Below the pieces are notes generated by a model. It was given only the letters and a program-made list of their open reading frames with translations, was not told the origin of the DNA and did no database searches. The position numbers and the translations under genes are program-made. This document shows positions 21,545 through 34,292 of a DNA stretch of 64,000 nucleotides, piece by piece (within the stretch, counting starts at the first letter, position 1; each line of letters begins with the position of its first letter). This stretch comes from Lineus longissimus. Taxonomy: Eukaryota > Nemertea > Pilidiophora > Heteronemertea > Lineidae. The DNA lies in the NCBI RefSeq assembly GCF_910592395.1, contig NC_088322.1, positions 13,449,431 through 13,513,430 on the forward strand, read 5' to 3'.

Positions 21545-22170
21545 ATGGTAGGCGGGAGGGGACATAAATCAGAATATATCGGCCGAATAATTACTTGCGC
21601 CGCAAAGGCCTCCCGCGAATGATGCGCCGCAACAATGCCCCGCTAAAACACGCCGCAAAAGAATGCGCCGTAAAAATCTCACCGCGTGACCCAATTTAAA
21701 CCAATCAGGAGCCAAGGACGGTGTGATTTTTGCGGCAGAGGTATTTTCGCGGGAGTCTTCTGCACGATTTGCGGGGGACTTGTGCAAATTTCGACACTTT
21801 AGCGGCGCACTTCTTTACTTCTTTAACCAATCAGAAACATCGCTACTTTCCAACTTATTGGCGGCGGGTTCACGAAGTTACGATGTCTCTGATTGGTTAA
21901 AGAAGTGCGCCGCTAAAGTGTCGAAATTTGCATAGTCCCCCGCAAATCGTGCAGAAGACTCCCGCGAAAATACCTCTGCCGCAAAATTCAAACCGTCCTT
22001 AGCTCCTGATTGGTTTAAATTGGGTCACGCGGCAAGATTTTTACGGCGCATTCTTTTGCGGCGTGTTTTTAGCGGGGCATTGTTGCGGCGCATCATTCGC
22101 GGGAGGCCTTTGCGGCGCAAGTTATTAATCGGCCGATATATTCTGATTTATGTCCCCTCCCGCCTACCAT
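21545..22170. mobile_element. Foldback element, 626 bp, with 8-bp target duplication (hAT-like)
   Basis: Two long inverted arms of about 290 bases each begin ATGGTAGGCGGGAGG and end with its complement, separated by a short unpaired centre near 21845-21875. Flanks gtacgagt (21537-21544) and atacgagt (22171-22178) form an 8-bp duplication with one mismatch, the length typical of hAT elements. The arms are rich in gcggcgc-type words and CCAATCAG motifs. No transposase is present. The short frames across it arise from the palindrome. Confidence 0.8.
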
Positions 22171-22510
22171 ATACGAGTCGTCGTGAAACGCGGCTAGACC
22201 ACTGTCGTGGACGTGGTCAGAATCTGTTACCAGCGTTGGTGCCGTTGATATCCTTTTCAATACATTCCTGCCTGAGGGCATAGCGGGTCGAAGCACCCAA
22301 TTCCTGCACTGTGTCTCTTCGAGGTTCGGCCGGCCGAATGTCATCCGGTGTTTATAATAATTCGTTGCTCATACCCACACCGGAACTGTCCGGAGGTACC
22401 GATAGCCTTGATGCACTTTGTCACACCTCGGTAGAAATTGTGGCTATCGTTTGGATTATACAGTTATAGCAACTTGGGTTTATGAGAACTGTTGCCTCAC
22501 TGTCGGTATT

Positions 22511-22640
22511 TGTTGTTTCATCAAACGCCCCGAGGGTGAAACTGAAATGTTGGACAAAAGCGAGGCAGCAGACGAGGTTTTCGGCGAAATGATAGCGCCA
22601 GCCGATAAGCTGTGTTTGGTGAGGCAATCAATACAGACGG
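22511..22640 (+). other. Exon-like open segment, function unknown
   Basis: An open frame reading IKRPEGETEMLDKSEAAD and continuing to RQSIQT ends at ACG|GTGAGA, a plausible donor. A degraded homologous copy lies at 20110-20240, with similarity continuing a little past the donor. The encoded peptide is not recognised. It may be a real exon of an unseen gene or part of an unannotated repeat. Confidence 0.3.
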
Positions 22641-22958
22641 TGAGATATCAATTTCTATGCTACAACACCAGTCTAAAAGCTTGATAGATTTTATGCATAA
22701 TCCACAGAGAATCGGCTTTCGAAACATTTCATACAAACCTAAGGGGTTCTCCAAACCTCCGTGGTCAAAATGAGGATGATACATTATCCGTTTTAAAAAT
22801 GAAACATTGTTAACAAGGCGTTTCAGAATTACTCCTTTTGCGCTGTGTAGTAGAAACCGGCGCGGTCAACGAGAAATGCAGAGACAATGCTAAAATCAAG
22901 TCGAGCAGCGTGTCGATCTTTCTCACTTCCCCACTTACTTTCTTTGGCGAACACAGAT

Positions 22959-23179
22959 GTGACCCGCTCTACCAAAACTAGGCGCTTGTCGCATCTGAAC
23001 TCGACAGGTTGATACGGACTTGTTGTTCATTTCCCTATTGTAGACCTTTTGTGAAATCTATTACAAACTGATTTGGTCACATTTCACAAAAGGTCTACAA
23101 TAGGGAAATGAACAACAAGTCCGTATCAACCTGTCAACTTCAGATGCGACAAGCGCCTAGTTTTGGTAGAGCGGGTCAC
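22959..23179. mobile_element. Near-perfect foldback element, 221 bp, with 4-bp target duplication
   Basis: Two 99-base arms (22959-23057 and 23081-23179) are inverted copies with very few mismatches, enclosing a 23-base loop. The ends are GTGACCCGCTCTACC and its complement, flanked by AGAT on both sides (22955-22958 and 23180-23183). The small divergence between the arms implies a young insertion or active maintenance of the palindrome. Confidence 0.8.
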
Positions 23180-23183
23180 AGAT

Positions 23184-25828
23184 ATAGTTTGGGACAATCA
23201 TTTGCCGTCTGTGCGGCGAAAATAAAAGCAGCATGGTACATCGTATCTTCTTTAGACCAGTGGAGACGCGATTAAACTCGACTTTCCCCGAAGGTAGGCG
23301 CTCCGGACAGATCGAAATGCAAATGATAAAGGACGATCGATTCACTGCAACAACGAAAATGCATTGAGCCGCTCTACGATAAAACTTGTGATAATGGCGG
23401 CTGTCCAGAGAATTTGTCTTATACAAAATCATGATTTCACCGCATATTAGTAGTTTCAAGTGAAAGTGGCATTGAGAAAAACTGGTACAGAAATGCAAAA
23501 GCAACCGCGGCGACGCTGGCGTCATAGGCGTCGCAACAGGGGCACAGTTGTATTGCGATCAACTCTCTCAACCTGACTATCTGCTATCGCGGTGGCGTTA
23601 CCTTTAGATCCCGCGGCCGCGAGTGTATACCGGTACATTTGTTTAGACGAACCTTGTAAGGGGTAGCACTGTTGTTCCGACGAGGTCTTGGGTGGAGACA
23701 GTGTTAGATCAATTCGGTCACTTCAGTACATTGCCAAGAACTTAAACAAAATCGCGCTAGAGGTTCTATCGATCTCGCAACAAACGGATAAGGGACCCTT
23801 CCGCCCATATTGAAACCAGATCTTAGCATCCGTCCAGAACGAAGCCACTTTATCTCGTTTTATCAGGCATTGCCCTATAGAGATATCGGAGCAAATTAGA
23901 TGGAAAAGTCAGGAACTCACACCTGTTCTTCAAAGTATCACCTTTTAGAAATCCTCTTTGCCTGTTTCTAGAATCCCGATAAAAACATCACATTTAAGGA
24001 AAAATTGAGAACCAAGTTAGGCTGGATTCAAGCCTCAATACAAAATCGATGGTTGACTGTATTCACATTTTGGTATATATGCCTTAAAAATGACACTATG
24101 GTGAATGTGGACTTCGCGGACAGCCGCAGGCCTCTGTAACATCGAAACGTTGGTTATAACATTGCCCAGTAAGTTTTATTGTTTGAATTCAATATTGAGA
24201 GTTTTGTAAAGTAACATATTGATTTTGTCTCGTATCAATTGAGAAGGTGAACTATGGGTCAGACTCACATTGATTATCAGCCATAAACAGAGTGTATTAT
24301 TTTATACATGTGACCAAGTATGGATTATTCTATTCAAGTGATGTAATGGCAGAGTATACGGCAAATCCCTTTGTTCTCTATGTTTCGGTACAATGCCTTG
24401 CCCAAATCCCCACGCGAAGGTTGAGAACCAACCACTCATAATACATACCCTGGCGAGTACTTTACGCGTGACGAGGATATAATTATCTAATCATCACAAG
24501 ATTCACTCATTTAACGGAAGTTCGGTTGTTCTGGTTGAAAAACACATTCCCATTATGGCTCCCCGATGAGACCAGAAGGAAATTTGAACTATTTAAAGTT
24601 AAGAAGGCACGGATTTGAGTAAATGATTTTAATCTATGTTAATAAAAACAAAGTAAGACAAATAAGTGACGAGAAGTTTATAAACCCTATTAATATATAC
24701 ATGTACCATTAATAGCACCATTCAGAAAACAATCTACGAAATAGAAATAGCAATTTAACCTGGAATTCAACCTCTACCACTGCACTGGGATGCGCTGCAA
24801 TCGCTACGTTTTTTTTTCATTGATACCAATTTCAAGTAATCCTGCCAAAGACATAAGGCAACAACGAGCTTAATCAAGTAAGAAAATAAACAGTCAAATA
24901 TCAAATCAATCTACAACAAGAGTTTTACACTTCTTCAAGGTCGTGTTTTTGTGAAATCCAGTTCACAACTATTGCAACCATGCAATACAGATCAGCACAT
25001 CGCCCAGTGCTAGGTCCAATGTCCCGTCGGCATTTAAATGACCTGGTTCGAAGACGGCCGTAGGCCTAATTGCCTATAAGATAACGCAAAAGCATGTTAA
25101 TAACTACTCCTCGCAAGGTCTTCCCGTGGCCAAAATATCAAATATCATTCCTTTTATTATTTTTCAGCCAGCACAAGAACTTTCTACACGACCAATGCAC
25201 TGTGCCAGTCAAAATGTTATGATGTTACCGAGACACAGTCATGATGACGTCGCTCAGTTGAGACGCACTGCATTTGCAATCATCGCATTATCCATTGGAA
25301 TTAAGCCTCTGAACAATGTAAGTGTACAAAATTGAATAAATGTACATGTATACATTTTTTTACATTGAAGCACTGTCATCTGATTATACGGGATGTCCTC
25401 GTGAATACCGGTAGCCTATCCGTTCTGTACTGTACTAGGACCATACATTCCGGAGGTCCACAAAAGGGCCACCAGTAGGACTGAGTAGGCCCTGGCCCCG
25501 CCGTTATTGTGACTTGTCATGCACAATCTGCAAAGCGCCGCTTCCCATACCACCCTGGAACATTGACTAACAAAACATTAGAAATATCCGGTGGTGAGGC
25601 TTACAGATCTTTAGCCAATGACTGTGACGACCTGTGCATACAATAACATTTAAATAACACTGTTCATGGAGTATAAATAACCAATTATAATACATGTACA
25701 TGCAATATATGGCGACCTGTACATACAGACCATACACTACATACACATGTTGGGAAACGATATGGAAGACCCTTCAAATTTCATCCAATTCTACAAAAAC
25801 AAAAAACTCTCCAACTGCCCTTTTCTTC
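23184..25828. other. Intergenic region, nothing recognisable
   Basis: AT-rich sequence with only short frames lacking known domains or exon structure. Confidence 0.5.
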
Positions 25829-26191
25829 AATAGCATTCCGCGAAGTTATAGCTCACAAGATCATTTGCAAAAGATATTGATGACGTTTTAGTCACGTGAC
25901 AGGCGGACATCGACACTTATTTCTACGCATTTGAGCTTATTCCAAAGTAAATTATCTTTGACCCTGCATTGTTTTTAGCATGAATGATACCATAGAGTCA
26001 GGGAGAGAAACATTCAGAACAATTATGTAGTATTTCCAACACTCGGACATGTGCCAGATTGAATCTAACTGCCCTAGTTAGAAAGCCTGAATCCATTACG
26101 AAACCGCATTTTGTCCGACATTGCCTGTAATTCAGCGATGGGGAAATAGAGGGCAGCAGCTGCAGTGACGTCATCTTCGCGGAATGCTATT
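25829..26191 (+). mobile_element. MITE copy 1 (termini AATAGCATTCCGCG), 363 bp
   Basis: The terminal inverted repeats are AATAGCATTCCGCGA at the left and its complement at the right. The interior is nearly identical to 30447-30817 and, inverted, to 46802-47172. It contains TCACGTGA (E-box core CACGTG) and TGACGTCA (CRE-like). No frame of coding quality. A target duplication is not obvious. Confidence 0.88.
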
Positions 26192-27218
26192 GGTAAAGCA
26201 CGCTCCTATACATTGTTATCTGTATTGTATTACAATGCATGCCTACGTATGCTCTGTAGTGATTGAAGGGTCTTTTTACCGTTGTTCCGGCGCGCTTGTT
26301 TCGTGAAATTTAAATAAAAGAATGATGAAAATAATGTTTAGGCTACGGCGCACTAGACAATCGCACTTGAAAATCAAGGTCAGGAAATATGCCCGCTGTA
26401 CCAGAGTGCAGCAACACGTACACGATACACTGAAAGTACACAGATAAGAACCACCAATTCCACCGGTCGCTGCTGAAGTTTTCGCACAAACATACGAACA
26501 TTCCGACATATTTTTTATCTAGTCTTTGCGCAATACAAAAGCATTAACTTAATTACCAAGAATTGTCTTTATTAGTTCTTGATATTACCCATTGCGAGTA
26601 GGCCTATACATGTATAATGGTAATACGCGTCCTTTGATGCACTACTGGTAGTCTACACATGCAAAGAGAGAGCTTTTTTGTCTTTTAAAAAAAAGATCTA
26701 CCTCAAAGAATCATTTTGCTCTAGTCTTACATACACAAACATATTGACCCTCAATGTATTGTCATTAATTGCTTAGCTTCCAGACAACGCGCGGAGGCTA
26801 CGGATGCAATACCGCTGGAAGTTCAGTATGATGCACAAATGACAGAAGGAAATTTATATTTCCCAAAGCAATTAGAATGCTAGCCATGCTTTAAGCTTCC
26901 GTTTAAGAACTTTGAAAAATCCTACATCAATACCATTAGTCATCATGGTATTTCGATATATGCGTCTTAAGACAATTTATATTTTCATGCCACTACAACT
27001 ACATTTGTAATTACATGCACAAATATGCAGCCTCCTCCACACTGTAAAAAAACAAATTATGTGACAATAATAATTGGACTAGCAGTTGCTCGAAGCTTGC
27101 TTTTACAACTCGTCTACACTAGAGCTAATGCAAGAAATATATATATTTTCGTCATTTTTCGATACGGTTTTAATATTTGATATTTTATATAGAATCGTTC
27201 CGTGAAAAGCACTAAGCA
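26192..27218. other. Spacer between the MITE and the beta-tubulin 3' end
   Basis: No gene supported. It contains a segment (26743-26830) related to 47767-47843. The beta-tubulin 3' untranslated region probably lies in its right part. Confidence 0.5.
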
Positions 27219-30200
27219 CTAGTCTATGAGCATAACTTCTTCATCTGCTGGTGTCGCTTCCTCGTCCTCGTCAGAGTCAAATCCCGTCGTAGCATCCTCG
27301 TACTGCTGATACTCAGAAATCAGGTCATTCACGCTAGCCTCTGCCTGGTTGAACTCCTCCATGTCCATCCCTTCATCCATGTACCAATGCACGAACGCTT
27401 TCCGTGTGAACATTTTGTAAAATTGTTCTGAGATTCTCCGGAATAGTTCCTGGATCGCCGTGTTATTCCCGATGAAGGTCGAGGTCATCTTGAGACCTGC
27501 TGGCGGAATATCACACACTGATGTCAGAATGTTATTAGGGATCCAATCCACGAAGTGTTTGCTGTTTTTGTTTTGAATGAACTGCATCTGATCGTCAATT
27601 TCTTTCATGGAGAGTCTTCCGCGGAAAATCGCGGCCGCGGTTAAGTAGCGGCCATGCCGAGGATCGCACGCGGCCATCATGTTTTTCGCATCGAACATTT
27701 GCTGCACCAACTCCTGCACCGTGAATGCTTGGAATTCCCGCGTCTCTCGTGACGTCAGCGGTGCAAACCCAGGCATGAAGAAATGCAATCTCGGAAAGGG
27801 TACGAGATTTGTTGCTAGCTTTCTCAAATCTGCGTTCAGTTGTCCAGGAAATCGCAGACATGTTGTGATCCCTGACATCGTATAGGAAACAAGGTGGTTC
27901 AAGTCGGTATAAGTCGGAGAGGGGAGTTTTAAAGTTTGGAAACAGATGTCATACAGAGCCTCGTTGTCGATGATGAAAGTAGAATCAGAATGTTCGATGA
28001 GTTTTTCAAACGTAAACATGGCGTTGTAGGCCTCAACCACGACTTCAGATACCTTTGGGGAAGGCACCACCGAGAAGGTACTCATGATTCTGTCGGGGTA
28101 GTCCTCGCGTATCTTGCTGGAGAGAAGCGTACCAAGCCCGGAGCCCGTGCCTCCACCAATTGATTGCGCAATCTGGAAGCCTTGCAGGCAGTCGCAGTGT
28201 TCCGCCTCTCTGCGCAGAACATCCAAGATGGCGTCCACGATGTCGGCGCCGTCGGTGTAGTACCCTTTGCCCCAGTTGTTGCCTGCGCCAGACTGGCCTG
28301 AAATAAAATGAGTAATTGCATTCATGACTGTTTATGGAGAGGGGATTTTGAATAACAGTGAGCACGAGACTTTATTTCGCTCTAAAGTTAACGGAAAACC
28401 GAAACTCCTCCTCAACTAGTAAGCTCACCCAAACGTGTGTACATCGCAGTGGCTATAGCAGAAGAGTCGTTGTGACACTTAATTGAGTCCCTCTAGAGAA
28501 TAAGTCCGATCATTGTTTGAAGATGGGTTAAAGCGTGTAACTATCGTATAACAAAAGTACCTTTTCTGTATTTACGAATAACCCGTCTGATTGAAGAACT
28601 ATTTAGATCGTGAATATATATTTGTTTACAGTGAGTGCCAATTAGCAATTACATGTATTTGGTTTTATAAACTCAATCTTCAACAACGCCGAAAACGCCA
28701 CAGTCAGCAGAATATCATTGCTTCAGTAGTGGATATCCCAGACGCATGCCGTCTTCATATACCTACCGTAAACGAAGTTGTCCGGCCTAAACATCTTCCC
28801 GAGGGGACCCGACTTCGCGGCATCCATGGTTCCGGGTTCAAGGTCCACCAGGATCGCCCTTGGCACGTACCTCTGAGCTGAAAAGTTGAGTGAATCACGT
28901 TTTTTGTTGGATACAAGAAAGTGTCAACGTCACTGACAAAAAAAGTCCAAAATAGTGACTTGAGCTATGACAACAAACATAACACATGCTCTAAACGTCC
29001 CAAGGCCAAGGGGTGATATGAAATCATGACCACCAGTAAACATGTTATCACCAATTTCTGGTCCATCCTAATTGAATATGTCGGATGGCAATGAACGGTC
29101 ATGTGAATAGTAATTGGTTCGACTAAAAAATAGGATTGAATACGGTATTCAGAAACGGTTATAGATATGAAATTCGAGTATATAAGCTGATATCTTTTCT
29201 TCGCCCACTACTAGTTCTCGATCGATGACTAGACCACTCACCCTGCTGGCCTTCCGCCTCATTGTAGTACACATTGATGCGCTCTATCTGTTGGACATTG
29301 TCCCCCACATAGGCGCCTGTCGGGTCTATGGCATGCTCGTCGGATATCACTTCCCAGAACTGAAATAGAGATGGATGAAATACATTTTGAGCGTACATGG
29401 TTTGGCGTTTTCTGGCTCTTTTTGATGATGATCGTTCACTTGCGGAATGCGTCTAAGGTACTAGGTGCCGAGCTCATGTAACTGGCCCGTATTGGGCTGG
29501 GGAGGTGCAAATATCAGTCTGAGAGTTGTGACAAGCCAAGCAGTGACTGTGGAACACAGGTAGCTTGGGGTGAACTCTTACTACCTGGTTTAGAATGGAA
29601 CCATCACCAGTTATATCTGAAGTGACCGCCAGTCGATAAGCTCCAAGTTTGGGCGGGACATGCAATATAAATCAGGCACTTCCGAGAGCAGCATTTGAGA
29701 ATGTGATTTGGCTCACAGCAAAGCATTCGCCAAATAAGTGCCAATAAGAGGGGAAAGCATGGAGCGACATGAGGCACATTTTAAGCTCGGCACCTGGCTG
29801 AGTCAGCTGTCCCGGTGCCATGATTTCACTTCTTAGGTTACAGGAGATGATAATGCCAAATTCCTGTTTTCGCCGGCTGACTTGATTCTCCTTTCGCGTG
29901 TCATACGTGTACATGTATGTAATTCATTCTTTGCACTCAGCATACTAAGCAGTATACATGTACATTAATTCTAAGCTTTCCAAAACGACGTGATCGGGTC
30001 TAGGGATTGATATAACTTTATACCAATAGTTTACGAGAGCACGCGCCGTGAGAATGACACAGCGATATTTTTAGTAATGTCGTCATCCGCCATTTGATAC
30101 CGCTGATAGTAGCTTTTTGACAATAGATTTCATGAAAGCAGCCGTTCACGGTCGCTTTAACGATTACACGGATCTGAACCATGCTGGTGCATAATAATTA

Positions 30201-32289
30201 CAAAGTTCAAGTGCATTTGTCACAGTGCGATACTAACGATGCCATGATGCATGCGTATGTCACATAATCAACCCATCTGGCCATTCTTCATCCTCTATCT
30301 GATCGCTTCATCCCAGCCTGCAGTTACATCTAATCAATAACCAAGAATCTCTTTCGGACCCAGCCATAGCCAGATTTCAATACCCGAGCCTTCTTGCGTA
30401 GTAGCAAGCCGAGGTAACCAGTCGGCTATAGGCTCCTAGATGATGGAATAGCATTCCGCGAAGTTACTATTTATAGCTCACAAGGTCATTTGAATAAGAT
30501 ATTGATGACGTTTTAGTCACGTGACAGTCGGACATCGACACTTATTTCTACGCATTTGAGCTTATTTCAAAGTCAATTATCTTTGACCCTGCATTGTTTT
30601 TAGCATGAATGATACCATAGAGTCAGAGAGAGAAATATTCTGAACAATTATGTAGTATTTCCAACACTCGGACATGTGCCAGATTGAATCTAACTGCCCT
30701 AGTTAGAAAGCCTGAATCCATTACGAAACCGCATGTTTGTCCGACATTGCCTGTAATTCAGCGATGGGGAAATAGAGGGCAGCAGCTGCAGTGACGTCAT
30801 TATCGCGGAATGCTATTCGATTCTGACCCTTGGCTGGAGAGACCCAGTGTCTGGTTGGGCCAGCTATACGATCAGCTCCAGCAGGACTGCTCCGTTCCGT
30901 CATCCGCGGAAATCCGCAGAATTCCGTGTTTTAGTAATGCCGACTTCTTCCACATGATATTCGTTGAACAATGCTGGTCCAGATGTAGAATATGCATTGG
31001 CCATGCAAACAGAAACACATGCATTTCAATCATTCAATAAAATATTGGTAAAACTGTCGGACTCCATCGCATGGTATTTGCATTTCAGTGTCAGGAGCTT
31101 CAAAGGCTGATTGAAGTCCTTTGAAATAGTGCTACCGATGAATTTAATCGCCTTCAATAGATAGCAATGATGAAGCGTAAACATGAGCATCATTGGCTAT
31201 TACTGTCAGCGAATATCGATAGCACTCTCATAAGTGCCATTATTCTGGCCGTGACAGGTCATTGACTGGTAAAACAAGAGGAAATATGGTAATGCGAATT
31301 CAGAATGAGACTTGGTTGATTGTCAGATGTATGTGTGAGGAGAGAACCTGGGCACACGGAGATACAATTTGAAAGGGTTGACGGCTTTAACGTCACTGCG
31401 AGTTATAAATATTTTCCTCCTGCCGGGGTATCGTGTTTGGCAGGAGATGATAGGTAGGTTCCCACGTTTTGGAGTATTGGATCGATGGATGAGCTAGCTG
31501 GTAAAGTCAACGTGTCACCATGGATGACTTTTCAATAGTGGCTCAGCGAATGCATGCTCTCAGATTAGAAGCAAAACAAGTGACATGACATGTTGGTAAT
31601 AGACACTGTAACGGTTGTTTGATATCACCAGGAAAGAATATCTAAGATGATGAAGACGCCTTCGGTGGTGGTGATGATGATGACAACTTGCACCTCAAGT
31701 CATTCTAGATAAAATGTCCGGCATCCGATCGGAAACACCCGACAATACCCGAACATAAAACAAGCCTTGCAAAATGCAGCATGGGCGGTGACAGCTGGCG
31801 GGGATTGAACGGCGAATGCCGGCAGGTACACAGCATTGGAGGGGTGATCAGGGGCAGTGATTTCAGGTGGAATTCCTCCTCGCAACTACAGTTATCGGCA
31901 GGGCCAGAAATTTGGAAGGATTGCTAATCACACCATACGAGAAGCAACAATGTGTCTATGAACATAATATACCTCACGTCATGTTATCCTATCAGCATAT
32001 CATCTACTTAGGGTAGTATACGTTAAATGGTCGTCAAGTAGGCATACGGAGATTCAACAACAGACACCATAGACATTAAGACCTCAAATCCCTGCGGTAC
32101 ATCATCAGATCACAGTAAGCACAGACATGACTGTTGTTGAAATACACGAAAACCAAATGAATGCAGATTCCACTAAAATCTGATTACATATTCCAAATCT
32201 CATGACAGAAATTTTCAATATTTTCCACATACCTTCGATCCTATTTGGTTGCCACATTGCCCAACCTGGAGGTGCACTATCTCGCGCAT
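27219..32289 (-). CDS. Beta-tubulin, complete four-exon gene
   Basis: Beta-tubulin pairs with alpha-tubulin to build microtubules. The exons are 32289-32233 (codons 1-19), 29359-29242, 28877-28767 and 28297-27219, giving 454 residues. Introns are in phases 0, 1 and 1, at the positions conserved in animal beta-tubulins; the third exon is the canonical 111 nt and the second is 118 nt because of three extra residues (EGQQAQ). Exon 1 begins MREIV, the N-terminal tetrapeptide used in tubulin mRNA autoregulation, and contains GQCGNQIG. The nucleotide-binding loop [16 protein letters not shown] and CDIPP are intact. The protein is divergent from common isotypes in the middle ([18 protein letters not shown]) and the acidic tail is unusual, ending EEVMLID. 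All splice sites are GT-AG, so it appears functional. Intron 1 is 2.9 kb and carries a MITE. Confidence 0.95.
30447..30817 (+). mobile_element. MITE copy 2, inside beta-tubulin intron 1, 371 bp
   Basis: The same termini and interior as copy 1 (25829-26191), in the same orientation. It retains the CACGTG and TGACGTCA motifs. It lies in the first intron of the beta-tubulin gene, opposite in strand to that gene's transcription as drawn. Confidence 0.88.
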
Positions 32290-34292
32290 TTTGGTGGTAA
32301 AATCCAGACATCAGTGTCGGAGAGTAATGTCCTTGCTCATCATCAGTTGCAGAGATGCACAGGATAAGCCGCCTGTGCACAGCGTAGGAGAAGCACAGTC
32401 TATTATCGATCCGTCTTTTATGACGACCCGATGATGTCATCGACTGGCGCGTGAGCCTCATTATGAATCTGGATATATTTTCAGATACAGAAGCGGGGAT
32501 GATGCCTTCCGTCTCTGCGGTATTAGGACAGCCACCATTTTGACAGAACTCCTTTCATAATATAGCGACGTCTGCAAGACATATTCAGCGGTTATTTTAT
32601 CATCAATTTTTTTATGCCAACATGAGCGGTTTTTCTAACAAGATTTGATGTAATATCGTATGCATCTTTATAATCAATGATTGACATTTGTGAAGTGTTA
32701 TGCTATGAACTATTTGAACAAAGCCGGGTCATCATGGCCTGGATTATTCCGCTATGCGCAACCATGGAAACGACAGAGGTAGTTTGAAGCGGATCTGTCT
32801 GAGAAGCAGAATGGTGTTATTGGATGCTGTCCCTGTGATGTCGCAAGGGCGATGACTAACTGGCACTTGTCCGTTAATTATCCTCATGGTTTGCGTCTAA
32901 ATGGCTTCTTGTAATCATAGCATAATCGATGGAATTTCATGAAATTACACGCCATAATGATAAGGACATGTTGGTGGGTAATTGGGGAAAATTAGTCGCC
33001 TTGCTCTGAGGAAATCGTGGCTGAAGAGCAACGGAGAGGACGGTATATTTTATGTAGACACTCTTACTATCACGGCGTTTCTTTGGTAACGCGATCGGGT
33101 ATTGTATTTGGACGTGTTAATCTCAATAATACATGGTGTCCCCAAAAGAAGGCAATGTGTTCTTCAGAATAATGAAATGCAAACGTCACTCACACTTAAC
33201 ATCGCTTTGAACAATTTTCTGACTGGTTTGACCCCTCTCCTCCCCTTACCAAATCCAACATAAAGTTGACTTGATAGACTGGTGTTCTTTTCGCATGCCC
33301 GAAGAACCTACTCAACTGCACTTTAAACACTACAGTGATGTTTGTGGCCTGCTTATTATCGTACCTAGTAAGACAATGAATTGCTAATGGTCAAAAGAAG
33401 CAAGCGCTTTGTGGGCCATGTCGGTGTAAACCGTCTGGCGTCACGAAACTCGTGACTCAACAAGCGAACATTAGCTAAAGTCACGGCTAACATTAGGCAA
33501 AGACCTACGTCATGTGCCTAAATATAAAGCTAATCCTATAATGCCATTTGCACTGGCAATGTGTACCGATCAAGTCTATACATTAGGTTATTAGCTAGGC
33601 TTATTTGATTCGCGTTCAGGACAGGGTTCAGGACCATAAAAAGGATTGATACATGTATACTGTCGTAATCCCTTTTCACAAACTTCAGCTAGGCTTAGCT
33701 ATGCCAATAGCTGTGTACACATATGTCAACAAACAAGTCAAAAGCTGAAGCAAATTTGGCGCGGGTTCATAGCTCAGTCGAAATAAGCCTGCATATACGC
33801 TACAGCAAGATATTTAACCATGGCGTAGCAGTAAAGAATATATACAGACAAGCCTAGTATTCGATTTTCTGATCACAAAATCACACTCAATATATACTGT
33901 TAGTTACATACACTGGTGTCAAAAATCGTCCGGAACAAGGAAAAAGTTATCTGATATGTTGATATTTTGATTTGAAGAGGAGTACCGCAATAATAAGGTA
34001 AGGGTAAGCCTGTGGCTCAAATTTTAACTAATAATTCGCCAATGATCACATCCGCCAAAACCTTTAAATGTCGTACGGCCATCTCAGATATGCACCACGT
34101 AAGTTTTCTCGGTAAAAATTAAAAACCCAAATGGTTTTTGAGATTATAACATGACGTACATGTAGTGGGGAGTAGTGTGATGCCCATTCTTGTTCGTACT
34201 TCATGTCACGAATGAAAAAGTTATTCGCTCATAAGCTCGGCCGTATCTTTTTCAGCGCTTAGAGGTCCAACCCGTGCCAAAGCTGCATCAAA
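32290..34292. other. Divergent intergenic region between beta-tubulin (-) and tetraspanin (+)
   Basis: The two genes are transcribed away from each other, so both promoters should lie in this 2.0-kb interval. I cannot place a TATA box or initiator with confidence and see no other gene. Confidence 0.55.
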
